From positions 1 to 35,992 of the forward strand of contig JAUWGT010000003.1 of NCBI GenBank assembly GCA_030606265.1: a stretch of 35,992 nt of DNA, written 5' to 3'. The notes beneath the pieces are model-generated. The model did not search any database and was not told where the DNA came from. It was given only the letters and a program-made list of their open reading frames with translations. This document shows positions 16,024 through 24,910 of the stretch, piece by piece. Every line of letters begins with the position of its first letter. Position 1 is the first letter of the stretch. Source of the stretch: Candidatus Stahliibacteriota bacterium. Its GTDB lineage: Bacteria > Hydrothermota > Tepidihabitantia > SM23-42. A program made the position numbers and the translations under genes.

Positions 16024-18186
16024 TCATATGAAGACTGGAGGATAATCATAAAGCTATTTGTTTTATTTTTCATTATTACATCTGTCTCAGCGCACGTTCT
16101 AAATATCACAGTACCGGCGCCGTATTATCAGATCGTAGATGATAGAATTATTGCAGAAAACTGCGTCTATATTAACCCACCTGGTGCACCAAACCTGCCG
16201 GGTCGAAAAATATCCATTGCATTACCACCAGGCGCGCTTGTGCAATCTGTCAGTTTTTATGGTTCGCGAAAAAGGATTGCGCACGTGGCAATACCTCCTG
16301 CGCAACCGGCTTTACCCATGGTGAATGATGATGTGGCGAAAAGTCTTTTGAAACGATTTGAATATCTAAAAAACGAATACAGAAATTCTAAGGTGATTTA
16401 TCCGGAGGGTTATGGCGTATTACTGTCAAAAGGTGGTTTGAGGAAATACGTATTGGCTGATATTATCTGCAATCATTTTGCTTATGAGCCATCGACCAAG
16501 ACCCTCTACTGTACTGAGGACATCAATGTACAAATACACTATGAACTACCAGCCCAGCAGAGCGAAAGAGCGCATTTTTGGCAAGGTCTGCTCAATGATA
16601 TTACTTATGACAAAATTGTCCAGGGGTTCATTCATAATTGGGAGCAAGCAAAAGTGTGGTATCATACTGATGCACCACAAAGGGCAAATGGTTATTATAT
16701 AATAATCCCATCAGCACTGCAGAATTCAGTCGACACCTTGGTCATTCACCGACAAAACCAGGGGTATGATGTCAATGTTGTAACCAAGGAATATATTGAG
16801 GCGAATGTTGCTGGCGATGATCTTCCGCAAAAGATAAGGAATTACCTGCGCATGAATATGGTAGATATCGAGGCAGCACTGCTCGTTGGTTTTGCAACCG
16901 ATTTACCATGGCGTTCACTTGTTCCCTTCAATAATTTACCATATAGCCCCTGGTATAATCCAGATTATTCACCCATACCAAGCGACTTGTACTATGCAGA
17001 GTTAACTGACCACGATACACTTTCCTGGAATAGTGACCGTGATTTCTATTATGGCGAGGTTTATGACGAAAATATGCAGCCTAATGGTGAAGACAACCCT
17101 GATTATCATGCAGATATTCACGTCGGCAGAATTCCCTTTAGCAATCCAAGTACAATACAAAATATATGTGAAAAGATGATCGCTTTTGATATCAATACAG
17201 ATATATCTTATAAGACTGCTCCTTTATTAGCCGGTGCATTGTATTATTTTGCCAATGAAAATAACGGTGGTAATGCAAGAATGGATGGTGCAGATTTTTG
17301 TGAACAGCTCTTGATTGATTCCATCTTCGAACGGGCAAATACCATATCACTCTACGAAAAAGCCGGCATTCACCCATGTACGATTTCGTGCACTGATTCT
17401 CTAACAAGAAACAATCATATTCTCTACTGGCAAAACAAAGGTGTCATGTATGAATGTCATCATGGTAACTACAATATGTATGCGCGTAAAGTCTGGGCAT
17501 GGGACGATGGTGACAGTATCCCCGAGAGCAATGAAATACAATGGCCGACCAGCTTGCATATGAGTGATGTCTATCAGCTCGACAATAACCACCCGGCAAC
17601 AACATTTTTGAGATCTTGTCTGTGCGGTAAACCTGAAGTCGCAAGTCTTGGGGCTCAGCTTTTGCACCATGGTTCTTCAGCTGTAATTAGCAGTTCACGG
17701 ATTTCCTGGATGACATATGCAGATCCCGGCGGCATACCCTATCACTTCTACGAAAGACTCGTAAAGGATACAACTTTAAGCAATGGGATTATTGGCAATG
17801 CATATGATATAGCTCGGACCGATTTTATGGATGTAACAGGATTTTGGTTGTGTGCTTACCATTATAACCTGTTTGGCGATCCGGCATTGCGCCAGTTTGG
17901 AAGATTTGTTGCAGTTGAAGAATCGGCTACGAAGAATATCATTACTTCTTTTTCAATATGCCCAAACCCTTCAACCGGACAAATAACGATCAGGTTAAAT
18001 ACTCCAGATAATAGGGAAATCAAACTTGACATATACGACAAAACAGGTCGCTTTGTTAATCAGTTTTATGCGGGATACCTAGAAGGTACTGATGCTGTGA
18101 ATATTGATTTACCAGCCGGTATTTATTTTATAAAGTTTACCGATGGTACTTTGACAGAATTTAAGAAAGTAGTAGTCATCAAATAG
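16015..18186 (+). CDS. Gingipain-like C25 cysteine peptidase with T9SS sorting domain
   Basis: A secreted cysteine peptidase, 723 residues from the GTG at 16015. The signal peptide (IIKLFVLFFIITSVSA) follows a strong GGAGG (16037-16041), and six bases later is an in-frame ATA (16048), not an ATG. Transcription from the promoter just upstream would miss the GTG, so an ATA start, or a mutated start, is possible. The N-terminal propeptide-like region is at about 30-210 and the C25 catalytic domain at about 225-620. The His is in YECHHGNY (His483) and the Cys in LRSCLCGKPE (Cys535). Residues about 640-723 are a type A T9SS C-terminal domain (CPNPSTGQITIRL, LDIYDKTGR, LPAGIYFIK, FKKVVVIK). The protein should be exported by Sec, moved across the outer membrane by T9SS and anchored at the surface. 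No T9SS genes are in the window. Confidence 0.9.
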   Translation: MYISYEDWRIIIKLFVLFFIITSVSAHVLNITVPAPYYQIVDDRIIAENCVYINPPGAPNLPGRKISIALPPGALVQSVSFYGSRKRIAHVAIPPAQPALPMVNDDVAKSLLKRFEYLKNEYRNSKVIYPEGYGVLLSKGGLRKYVLADIICNHFAYEPSTKTLYCTEDINVQIHYELPAQQSERAHFWQGLLNDITYDKIVQGFIHNWEQAKVWYHTDAPQRANGYYIIIPSALQNSVDTLVIHRQNQGYDVNVVTKEYIEANVAGDDLPQKIRNYLRMNMVDIEAALLVGFATDLPWRSLVPFNNLPYSPWYNPDYSPIPSDLYYAELTDHDTLSWNSDRDFYYGEVYDENMQPNGEDNPDYHADIHVGRIPFSNPSTIQNICEKMIAFDINTDISYKTAPLLAGALYYFANENNGGNARMDGADFCEQLLIDSIFERANTISLYEKAGIHPCTISCTDSLTRNNHILYWQNKGVMYECHHGNYNMYARKVWAWDDGDSIPESNEIQWPTSLHMSDVYQLDNNHPATTFLRSCLCGKPEVASLGAQLLHHGSSAVISSSRISWMTYADPGGIPYHFYERLVKDTTLSNGIIGNAYDIARTDFMDVTGFWLCAYHYNLFGDPALRQFGRFVAVEESATKNIITSFSICPNPSTGQITIRLNTPDNREIKLDIYDKTGRFVNQFYAGYLEGTDAVNIDLPAGIYFIKFTDGTLTEFKKVVVIK

Positions 18187-18234
18187 CTCAAAAAGTCGCG
18201 TTTAAATATTATTGTGATTTGGCAGTCTGCATAA

Positions 18235-18456
18235 TCAAGAAGACCGTTTCTTCTTGGGTCGAGCTGCAAAGGCAACACCAACTATAATAATAATACCACC
18301 GCATATACCCATTAAGATAGAAGGGATATCATTTTTCATGATCCCTTCAATCGCATGTGCCATATTATACGCATGGATGGCATTGGTCTGTGTAATTCCA
18401 ATAATCAGAAGGATTACTCCAACTATGCCAATTATTATCCCCAAACTTCTCATCAT
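18235..18456 (-). CDS. Small two-helix membrane protein, DUF3185-like
   Basis: A 73-residue protein with two membrane helices (about 5-24 and 46-65) and a basic tail RPKKKRSS, probably cytoplasmic. The pattern GIVGVILLIIGI, then a polar middle, then a Gly/Ile-rich second helix resembles DUF3185, whose function is unknown. AAGGAGG lies only two bases before the first ATG (18456) and five before the second (18453), so 18453 is the better start. It has its own promoter and converges on the C25 gene. Confidence 0.72.
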   Translation of the reverse strand: MMRSLGIIIGIVGVILLIIGITQTNAIHAYNMAHAIEGIMKNDIPSILMGICGGIIIIVGVAFAARPKKKRSS

Positions 18457-18482
18457 TGCCTCCTTTTAGTCTTGGTGGAGAT

Positions 18483-18510
18483 ATTGTATTGTGTAAAAAG
18501 AAAAAGTCAA
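18483..18510 (-). promoter_or_regulatory. Promoter of small membrane protein gene
   Basis: On the minus strand, TTGACT (18510-18505), a 16 bp spacer, and TACAAT (18488-18483). The predicted start near 18476 leaves a 20 nt leader carrying AAGGAGG. Confidence 0.75.
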
Positions 18511-18549
18511 GTAATAAAAATAGAAAAAAAAGTTGTTTTCTGGGAATTA

Positions 18550-18577
18550 TTGACTTTGGTTATTTTATGACTATAAT
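18550..18577 (+). promoter_or_regulatory. tdh promoter
   Basis: TTGACT at 18550-18555, a 16 bp spacer, and TATAAT at 18572-18577. The predicted start near 18584 leaves a very short leader in which GGAG sits just before the ATG at 18593. Confidence 0.8.
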
Positions 18578-18592
18578 TTACCTGGAGAAATC

Positions 18593-19645
18593 ATGGCAAA
18601 AATGAAAGCAGTTGTGAAAACGAAACCAGAACCAGGTGCTGAACTAGTTGAAATCGACATCCCTACACCAAAACCTGATGAGGTCCTAGTTAAAGTTCTG
18701 GCAACATCAATTTGTGGTACAGATTTACATATTTACGAGTGGAATAAATGGGCCCAGAACCGCATACGCAATATCCCCCAGGTCATGGGTCATGAATTAT
18801 GTGGCGAAGTTATTGAACTGGGAACAAATGTAAGAACCGTACAGAAAGGTGACGTAATTTCAGCTGAAACACACATCGCTTGCAATCATTGCTATCTCTG
18901 TCACACCGGCAATGCACATATTTGCATCAATGGTCGCATCTTTGGGGTTGATGTAAATGGTGTGTTCGCTGAATACGCAGTCGTGCCTTCATCCAATGCC
19001 TGGATATTAGATAAGAAAATCCCCAGAGATTTCGCGTCCGTAATGGAACCGTTGGGCAATGCAGTCCATACTGTCTTGGCTGGTGAAATCAACGGTAATA
19101 CTACCTTGATAACGGGTTGCGGTCCGATTGGAGTAATGAGCATCGCTGTTGCACGAATCTGCGGAGCGACAAAGATAATCGCTACCGACATAAATGAATA
19201 CCGACTCCAAATGGCAAAGAAAGCTGGTGCCGACCTGGTGCTCAATCCAAAAAAAGATGACATTGTACAAAGAGTATTGCAGGAAACCAATGGTCTGGGT
19301 ATTGATGTTGTTCTCGAAATGTCTGGAGTTTCCACTGCAATTCAACAAGGTTTTGATTGTCTACGTCCGGGTGGCAGATTTTCAATCCTCGGTATACCTG
19401 ACAAACCTATGGTGATAGATATCGGCAAAGCAATTGTCTTTAAATATGCTACTGTTCAAGGTATTAATGGTCGTCTTATGTTCTCGACCTGGCATAAAAC
19501 ATCACGTTTCTTGAGTTCGGGTCGGCTTAACCTGGACTCCATCATTACTCATCGTTTTCGTCTTGAAGAATTTGAAAAAGGTATGGAATTGATGAAATCT
19601 GGAAACTGCGGTAAAATACTGCTTTACCCCCACCCGAAAGACTAA
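18593..19645 (+). CDS. tdh: L-threonine 3-dehydrogenase
   Basis: Zinc- and NAD-dependent oxidation of L-threonine to 2-amino-3-ketobutyrate. The 350-residue medium-chain dehydrogenase aligns throughout with E. coli Tdh. Catalytic-zinc ligands are Cys41 (SICGTDLHIYEWNKWA) and His67-Glu68 (MGHELCGEV). The structural zinc is held by Cys97, Cys100, Cys103 and Cys111 (CNHCYLCHTGNAHIC). The NAD Rossmann loop is TGCGPIG, and NGRLMFSTWHKTSRFLSSG is a Tdh-specific segment. The partner enzyme Kbl is encoded 2.7 kb downstream, separated by a repeat-rich gap and three ACP-related genes. Tdh has its own promoter. Confidence 0.95.
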   Translation: MAKMKAVVKTKPEPGAELVEIDIPTPKPDEVLVKVLATSICGTDLHIYEWNKWAQNRIRNIPQVMGHELCGEVIELGTNVRTVQKGDVISAETHIACNHCYLCHTGNAHICINGRIFGVDVNGVFAEYAVVPSSNAWILDKKIPRDFASVMEPLGNAVHTVLAGEINGNTTLITGCGPIGVMSIAVARICGATKIIATDINEYRLQMAKKAGADLVLNPKKDDIVQRVLQETNGLGIDVVLEMSGVSTAIQQGFDCLRPGGRFSILGIPDKPMVIDIGKAIVFKYATVQGINGRLMFSTWHKTSRFLSSGRLNLDSIITHRFRLEEFEKGMELMKSGNCGKILLYPHPKD

Positions 19646-19649
19646 TGAA

Positions 19650-19718
19650 CTTCTCGATGCGCTTCGCTTACTCGAAGAAAAATTGTTATTCACCCTCACC
19701 CCCGTATCAAGTACGGGG
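19650..19718 (+). repeat. Palindromic repeats after tdh
   Basis: An imperfect hairpin at 19650-19679 (TCTCGA ... TCGAAGA around a GCTTCGC core) is followed by a perfect CCCCGTA/TACGGGG stem with a 5 nt loop at 19700-19718. The second ends in TACGGGGCAG, exactly as in the hairpin after nikR. Both resemble dispersed intergenic palindromes. Either could also stop tdh transcription, though no U-run follows. Confidence 0.5.
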
Positions 19719-19744
19719 CAGGCTCTTACCCTCTCCCATCAAGA

Positions 19745-19870
19745 GGCTGTCGAAAAACTCCGCTTGTCATTGCGAGCGAACGAAGTGAGCATGGCAATCT
19801 CATTAATTCTCAATGCTCTCATAAGATTGCTTCGTCGTTTCACTCCTCGCAATGACGTTTATCGACAGGC
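19745..19870. repeat. MITE-like inverted-repeat element
   Basis: A 126-bp palindromic element between tdh and acpS. Outer inverted repeats are GGCTGTCGAAAAAC (19745-19758) and GTTTATCGACAGGC (19857-19870), 12 of 14 matching. Perfect 11-bp inner arms are GTCATTGCGAG (19766-19776) and CTCGCAATGAC (19846-19856). A third, imperfect pair, GGCAATCTCAT and ATAAGATTGCT, is nearer the centre. The CATTGCGAG...GCAATCTC type of palindrome is widely dispersed in many bacterial genomes. It has no transposase and would have to be moved in trans. Confidence 0.75.
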
Positions 19871-19926
19871 TCATCAAGGGGAAGGAAATATTATGATGTA
19901 TGGCTTACCCGCAATAACAGGATGAG

Positions 19927-20280
19927 ATGATCAAAGGAATTGGTGTCGACATTAACAGGATAAAAAGGTATAATAATGTAAAAAACAAAGACAGATTCCT
20001 GAAACAGTTCTTAAATAACGAAGAGATATCTGAAGCAAATAAAACAAATAATAAAAACCACTACCCGATGGCGCTTTTCGCAATAAAAGAAGCTATTTTC
20101 AAGGCTTTCAAAATAGGATTGTATTTTGGTTCTTACTGGTACGATATTAGTATTAGAAAAGATTTCAAAGTAAATTTATCTGGCTATTTTGGGAAAATGA
20201 TAAAAAGCAGGACAAGAATTTTGGTTTCCAAGACTTGTTCAAAGCAATATGCATTGAGTTTGGCTCTTATCGAAGAATAG
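19927..20280 (+). CDS. acpS: Holo-ACP synthase (4'-phosphopantetheinyl transferase)
   Basis: Transfers 4'-phosphopantetheine from coenzyme A to a serine of an apo-acyl carrier protein. The 117-residue length is typical of AcpS. The magnesium and CoA-binding signature GIGVDINRIKR carries Asp8, and ALFAIKEAIFKAF carries Lys54-Glu55, the WxxKEA-type motif. It ends 8 nt before the acetyl-CoA synthetase start and lies two genes before an ACP gene, so it probably serves that carrier. It is rather divergent and Lys/Asn-rich. A second, housekeeping AcpS elsewhere in the genome would support a dedicated role. Confidence 0.87.
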   Translation: MIKGIGVDINRIKRYNNVKNKDRFLKQFLNNEEISEANKTNNKNHYPMALFAIKEAIFKAFKIGLYFGSYWYDISIRKDFKVNLSGYFGKMIKSRTRILVSKTCSKQYALSLALIEE

Positions 20281-20288
20281 GAGGTACT

Positions 20289-21989
20289 ATGGGCAATATA
20301 GGTTCATATGAAGAAAAGTACAGAAATTTCGACTGGAAGATATCTGAACAGGAACTCGAATATGGAAAAGATGGTATGTATAACCTTGCCCATTATTGTT
20401 GCGACCGCATCTGTGAAAAAGGTAATGGTGAAAAACTGGCGCTTCTTTGGGAAGGTTTTAAAGGTGAAGAAAAAGAATTTACGTATCATGATCTAAGCGT
20501 ATATAGCAATGTGTTCGCGAAGCATTTACAGGATATTGGATTAAAACCAGGAGACCGTATCTGCTTATTCATGGAACGTATACCTGAGCTTTTTATCTCT
20601 TTTTTGGGGACTTTGAAAATGGGTGGTATCGTACAACCCCTCTTTTCAGCTTTTGGGGAAGATGCCTTATTTACCCGATTAGAAGATGCCGGGACTAAAG
20701 CAATATTCACAACGAGAAAACATGTTAGGAAAATCAGGAGGATCCGGGACAAACTCCCTGCTCTGGCAAAAGTAATAATTGTCGATGCTGGCGATAAACC
20801 CTTGGAAAAAGATGAAATCGCTTTTTCCATGGAGGCTGCTCCAAAGCCAAAGAATTTTGAAGTTTACAAAGCTAGTCCAGAAACACCTTCAGTTCTCCAC
20901 TATACATCGGGAACAACCGGTAAACCAAAAGGCGCCCAGCACGTTCATGCTTCAATAATTGCTCAGTATATTACGACAAAATGGGCGCTTGATGTTAAAC
21001 CCGATGATATCTACTGGTGCACCGCTGACCCTGGCTGGGTAACTGGAACATCGTACGGCATCATCGGTCCCTGGTCAAACGGCACAACACAAGTAATCCT
21101 CGACTCCGGGTTCAGTTCTGCGAAGTGGTATCAATTTATTGAGAAACATAAGGTCACTGTATGGTACACAGCACCAACTGCCATTCGTTTGCTCATGAAA
21201 GATGGTACTGAAGTAGTGAGAAAATTTGATCTTTCTTGCCTTAGACACCTGATCAGTGTTGGCGAACCGCTCAATGCTGAGGCGGTAATATGGTCAAAAG
21301 AAGCTTTTGGTAAACCATTTTATGATTCGTATTGGCAAACAGAAACTGGCGCCATTGTTATCACGAATTATCCAGGCATGGAGGTTAAACCTGGCTCCAT
21401 GGGTAAGGCATTCCCTGGTATTAAGGCAATAGTTGTCGATCAAGAAACCTTTGAGCCAATAACAACACCAGGAACAGTCGGTCTCATTGCGCTTAAACCA
21501 AGCTGGCCATCCATGTTCCGGACCTACTGGAACAACAAGAAAATGTACGACAGCAAATTCAAAAAAGGCTGGTATATCTGTGGGGATCGTTCAAGCATTG
21601 ATGATAACGGTTATTTCTGGTTTGTCGGACGTGATGATGACGTGATAAATACAGGTGGCCATCTTGTTGGTCCTTTTGAAATTGAATCAGCGCTTTTAGA
21701 ACATGAAGCGATCGCTGAATCAGCAGCTGTCGGCAAACCCGACCCGGTTAATATGGAAGTGGTAAAAGCATTTATTGCTCTAAAAGCAGGGTTTGAACCG
21801 AACGCTGATTTGGAATTGAGTATCATGAATTTTATAAGAAAAAAATTATCGCCTCTCGCCATGCCACAGGAAATAGAATTCGTAAAATCTCTACCTAAAA
21901 CAAGAAGCGGTAAGATAATGAGACGACTTCTCCGCGCCAAGGAATGGGGTGAAGAAATCGGTGATACATCTACCTTAGAAGATGATTAA
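20289..21989 (+). CDS. acsA: AMP-forming acetyl-CoA synthetase-like ligase
   Basis: Activates acetate with ATP to acetyl-AMP and transfers it to a thiol, normally CoA. The start at 20289 follows AGGAGG by five bases, giving 566 residues. The protein matches the AcsA-type acetate-CoA ligase along its length: HYTSGTTGKPKG phosphate loop, DIYWCTADPGWVTGTSYGI, SVGEPLN, YWQTETG with Trp349 (the tryptophan that limits the acyl pocket to acetate in Acs), GRDDDVINTGG, and KTRSGKIMRR with catalytic Lys542. The substrate should therefore be acetate or propionate rather than a long-chain acid. It lies between acpS and an ACP gene, so the acceptor may be holo-ACP instead of, or as well as, CoA; that is inference. 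Confidence 0.9.
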   Translation: MGNIGSYEEKYRNFDWKISEQELEYGKDGMYNLAHYCCDRICEKGNGEKLALLWEGFKGEEKEFTYHDLSVYSNVFAKHLQDIGLKPGDRICLFMERIPELFISFLGTLKMGGIVQPLFSAFGEDALFTRLEDAGTKAIFTTRKHVRKIRRIRDKLPALAKVIIVDAGDKPLEKDEIAFSMEAAPKPKNFEVYKASPETPSVLHYTSGTTGKPKGAQHVHASIIAQYITTKWALDVKPDDIYWCTADPGWVTGTSYGIIGPWSNGTTQVILDSGFSSAKWYQFIEKHKVTVWYTAPTAIRLLMKDGTEVVRKFDLSCLRHLISVGEPLNAEAVIWSKEAFGKPFYDSYWQTETGAIVITNYPGMEVKPGSMGKAFPGIKAIVVDQETFEPITTPGTVGLIALKPSWPSMFRTYWNNKKMYDSKFKKGWYICGDRSSIDDNGYFWFVGRDDDVINTGGHLVGPFEIESALLEHEAIAESAAVGKPDPVNMEVVKAFIALKAGFEPNADLELSIMNFIRKKLSPLAMPQEIEFVKSLPKTRSGKIMRRLLRAKEWGEEIGDTSTLEDD

Positions 21990-22017
21990 AACAAAAGTTA
22001 CTATAATGCAAAAATGC

Positions 22018-22046
22018 TTAAAGATGTTAGAATTTACCATTATAAT
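22018..22046 (+). promoter_or_regulatory. Possible internal promoter before the ACP gene
   Basis: TTAAAG at 22018-22023, a 17 bp spacer, and a perfect TATAAT at 22041-22046 in the 113-base gap between acsA and the ACP gene. The -35 box is poor. TTTAGG-type short direct repeats follow at about 22047-22080. Confidence 0.35.
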
Positions 22047-22102
22047 TTTAGGTATTTAGGTGTTTAGGCATTTTAGGTATTTGATTTATTCGAGGAGGAA
22101 TT

Positions 22103-22357
22103 GTGAGTGAAGAAACTAAGAACTTAATCATTGATTATGTAAAAAAAGAGTATCTAGAAGAAGAAGATGAGCAAGAAGTCGATGAGAACACACCGTTAAT
22201 TTCCAGCGGTATTGTTGATTCTTTTTCAATGGTTTCTCTAAAAATGTTTCTGGAAAAGAAATTTAGCGTTAAAATCCCCGATGAGAAAGCAACAACTGAA
22301 GCCTTTGACTCGGTAAATAATATTATGGATCTTCTCAAAGAGTTTAATGTCAGATGA
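22103..22357 (+). CDS. Acyl carrier protein
   Basis: An acidic 84-residue carrier protein of four-helix ACP type. The phosphopantetheine site is Asp39-Ser40 in SGIVDSFSMVSLKMFLE; the usual DSL is DSF here, as in several specialised ACPs. The following helix (IPDEKATTEAFDSVNNIMDLL) also fits the family. It starts with GTG after GAGGAGG, and only nine bases separate its stop from the kbl start. Close linkage to acpS, an acetate-activating ligase and kbl, rather than to fab genes, suggests a dedicated carrier for a small acyl group. Confidence 0.88.
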   Translation: MSEETKNLIIDYVKKEYLEEEDEQEVDENTPLISSGIVDSFSMVSLKMFLEKKFSVKIPDEKATTEAFDSVNNIMDLLKEFNVR

Positions 22358-22366
22358 GGAGGTATA

Positions 22367-23614
22367 ATGGCTTATAGCGATAAAGCAAAAGATTTTTACA
22401 AAAGTGAACTGAGCGGAATGCATAAAGCCGGCACTTTTAAAGAAGAAAGGTTTATTGAATCACCCCAAGCGGCAAATATCTCGGTTGAATACCCGGTTGG
22501 GTCTCCTCCAAAAGAGGTTTTGAACTTCTGTGCAAATAACTACCTTGGTCTTTCCAGCCATCCAGAAGTTGTAAAAGCTGCCCATGAAGGACTTGACAGC
22601 AGAGGATATGGTATGTCTTCAGTCCGCTTTATTTGCGGTACCCAGGATATCCATGATAAGCTTGAGAAGAAACTGAGTGAGTTTCTTGGCACTGAAGCTA
22701 CCGTGCTTTTTGCTTCGTGCATGGATGCTAATGCCGGTGTATTTGATGTCGTGCTCGGGAAAGAAGATGCGATGATCTCTGATCGTCTGGTTCATGCTTC
22801 TATCGTTGACGGCATGCGTCTGTGCAAAGCTCAGTTATATAATTACAAACACTCTAATATGGATCATCTTGAGGAAAAGCTGAAGGAAACTCAAGATTGT
22901 CGATTCCGCATGATTATCACGGATGGTGTATTTTCCATGGATGGTGATATTGCTAAGCTCGACAAAATTGTGGAACTCGCAAAGAAATATGATGCCATGG
23001 TCATGGTCGATGACTCACATGCGACAGGTTTTATGGGTAAAAATGGTCGCGGCACTCACGAACACTGTGGCGTGCTTGGAGAAATAGATATTATCACCAC
23101 AACCCTTGGCAAAGCATTGGGTGGAGCATCAGGTGGCTGCGTAAGCGGACCAAAAGAAATCGTCGACCTCTGTCGACAGCGTGCCCGTCCTTATCTCTTC
23201 TCCAATACTGTACCACCGGTTATTATTACGGCAGCGAACAAAGTAATAGATTTGATTTCCAAAACAACTGACCGCCGGGATAAACTGGAAGAGAACACGA
23301 AGTACTTCAGGGAAAAAATAACAACTTCAGGTTTTGACATCAAAGAAGGTGTCCACGCCATTGTACCGATAATGCTGTACAATGCGAAGCTCGCTCAGGA
23401 TATGGCGCGTGATATGTATAGTGAAGGCATCTACGTTATCGGCTTTTCTTTCCCAGTAGTGGCAAAAGGCCAGGCAAGAATCCGAGTCCAGATATCCGCC
23501 GGTCACGAAAAAGAGCATCTTGATAAAGCAATCGCTGCATTCACCAAAGTAGGTGAAAAATACAAGATACTTGGAAAAGGGAAAAAAGAAATAATTGAAA
23601 TGTACGGATATTAA
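22367..23614 (+). CDS. kbl: 2-amino-3-ketobutyrate CoA ligase (glycine C-acetyltransferase)
   Basis: A PLP enzyme of the alpha-oxoamine synthase family. It cleaves 2-amino-3-ketobutyrate with CoA to glycine and acetyl-CoA, or runs in reverse. The 415 residues match E. coli Kbl closely: NFCANNYLGLSSHPEV, GMSSVRFICGTQDIH, TDGVFSMDGDIA, VDDSHATGFMGKNGRG, and TTTLGKALGGASGG with the PLP lysine Lys249. It has about 15 extra C-terminal residues (ILGKGKKEIIEMYGY). With tdh it completes the threonine-to-glycine route. Its immediate partner in the operon is an ACP, which raises the question of acetyl-ACP as cosubstrate. Confidence 0.95.
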   Translation: MAYSDKAKDFYKSELSGMHKAGTFKEERFIESPQAANISVEYPVGSPPKEVLNFCANNYLGLSSHPEVVKAAHEGLDSRGYGMSSVRFICGTQDIHDKLEKKLSEFLGTEATVLFASCMDANAGVFDVVLGKEDAMISDRLVHASIVDGMRLCKAQLYNYKHSNMDHLEEKLKETQDCRFRMIITDGVFSMDGDIAKLDKIVELAKKYDAMVMVDDSHATGFMGKNGRGTHEHCGVLGEIDIITTTLGKALGGASGGCVSGPKEIVDLCRQRARPYLFSNTVPPVIITAANKVIDLISKTTDRRDKLEENTKYFREKITTSGFDIKEGVHAIVPIMLYNAKLAQDMARDMYSEGIYVIGFSFPVVAKGQARIRVQISAGHEKEHLDKAIAAFTKVGEKYKILGKGKKEIIEMYGY

Positions 23615-23631
23615 TCCGCTTGAAGCGGATT
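23613..23631 (+). terminator. Hairpin at end of kbl
   Basis: A perfect 7-bp stem AATCCGC/GCGGATT with a TTGAA loop begins inside the kbl stop codon. No U-run follows, so it is at best a weak or Rho-assisted terminator or an mRNA-stabilising hairpin. A 9-bp direct repeat, CGGTTGCGT, lies just after it. Confidence 0.4.
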
Positions 23632-23780
23632 TGGTTACGTTTGCCGGTTGCGTTGAACGAAATGCGAAACGGTTGCGTAGTCGGGATTTGTTTTGGACAA
23701 AATACGCCAAACGAATATCGACAACGAATCGCTTTTCGAAACCAAGAACCGCGTTTCGAGTTATCGAAGATTAGTAAACT

Positions 23781-24910
23781 ATGACTAATAATACAGCAGA
23801 TGTCATCATAATCGGCGGTGGTATAATAGGATGTGCCACGGGTTTTTATTTAGCAGAAAAAGGATTGAAGGTTTACCTGCTTGAGAAAGACTATCTGACC
23901 GCTGGATCTACAGGTCGCTGCATCGGTGGTATTCGGCAACAGTTTTCCACTAAACTCAGTATCAGAGTAGCCATGGAATCGATGAAAAAATTTGAGTCCA
24001 TGACCGAGGTATTAGATCAGGATGTTGAATTCCATCGCGGTGGCTATCTATTTTTGGCCCATAGTGAAGCTAAGAAAACAACCTATCTTGAATTGATCAA
24101 ATTGCAACAAAGTATGGGGCTTGATGTCGACTATATCAGTCGCGATGACATCGAAAAAATCGTACCAGGTATAAGCACGGATGATTTATTAGGTGGTGCT
24201 TACTGTCCAAGTGATGCTCAGGCAAACCCATTCTTATGTGTTGATGGCTATGCGAAACATATAAGAAAAAACGGCGCAGTCATCCCCCATAAAGAAATCA
24301 CCAGCATAAATATCAAAGCTGGCAAAGTGAGATCAATAACGACCAATGATAATGAAACATATTATGCACCAATAATCGTTAATGCTGCAGGTCCGTTCGT
24401 AAAAAACGTTGCACAACTCGTCGACATTGATGTACCTATTGAAGCAGAACGCCATGAAGCTTTGATAACTGAACCCATGGAAAGATTCTTTGATATGATG
24501 ATCGTTGATTACCGCAATGATGGATGCTACTTTAACCAGAAGTGGGGTAAAGGGAGTATTATTGGTTGCTACACACCCAAACCAAATGCCCCTGGTCAAA
24601 GCTTAGGTACTTCATTTGAATTTGTCAAGGAAATGGGACGACGAACTGGTCGCTTAATCCCCGGATTGGCAAACATAAAGATTATTCGTCAATGGTCAGG
24701 GAGTTACGAAATGACCCCAGATGGTAATCCAATCCTTGACAAAACCGATATCCAGGGGTTTTATATTGTCGGCGGCATGTGCGGTCATGGGTTTATGTTA
24801 GGACCAGAGATTGGCTCGCTCGCCGCTGATTTCATCGCCGAAGGAAAAACTTCTTATGACATCAGCACCTTTGCCCTGAAACGAGATTATACCAGTAAAG
24901 AAGTGATGAA

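Noticed and set aside
18901-19335. 144-codon frame antisense to tdh
   Set aside because: It lies wholly within a well-conserved enzyme gene and has no start signal or recognisable product.
23613-23631. Rho-independent terminator ending the kbl operon
   Set aside because: The hairpin is perfect but no run of U follows, so it is listed only as a low-confidence terminator-like hairpin.
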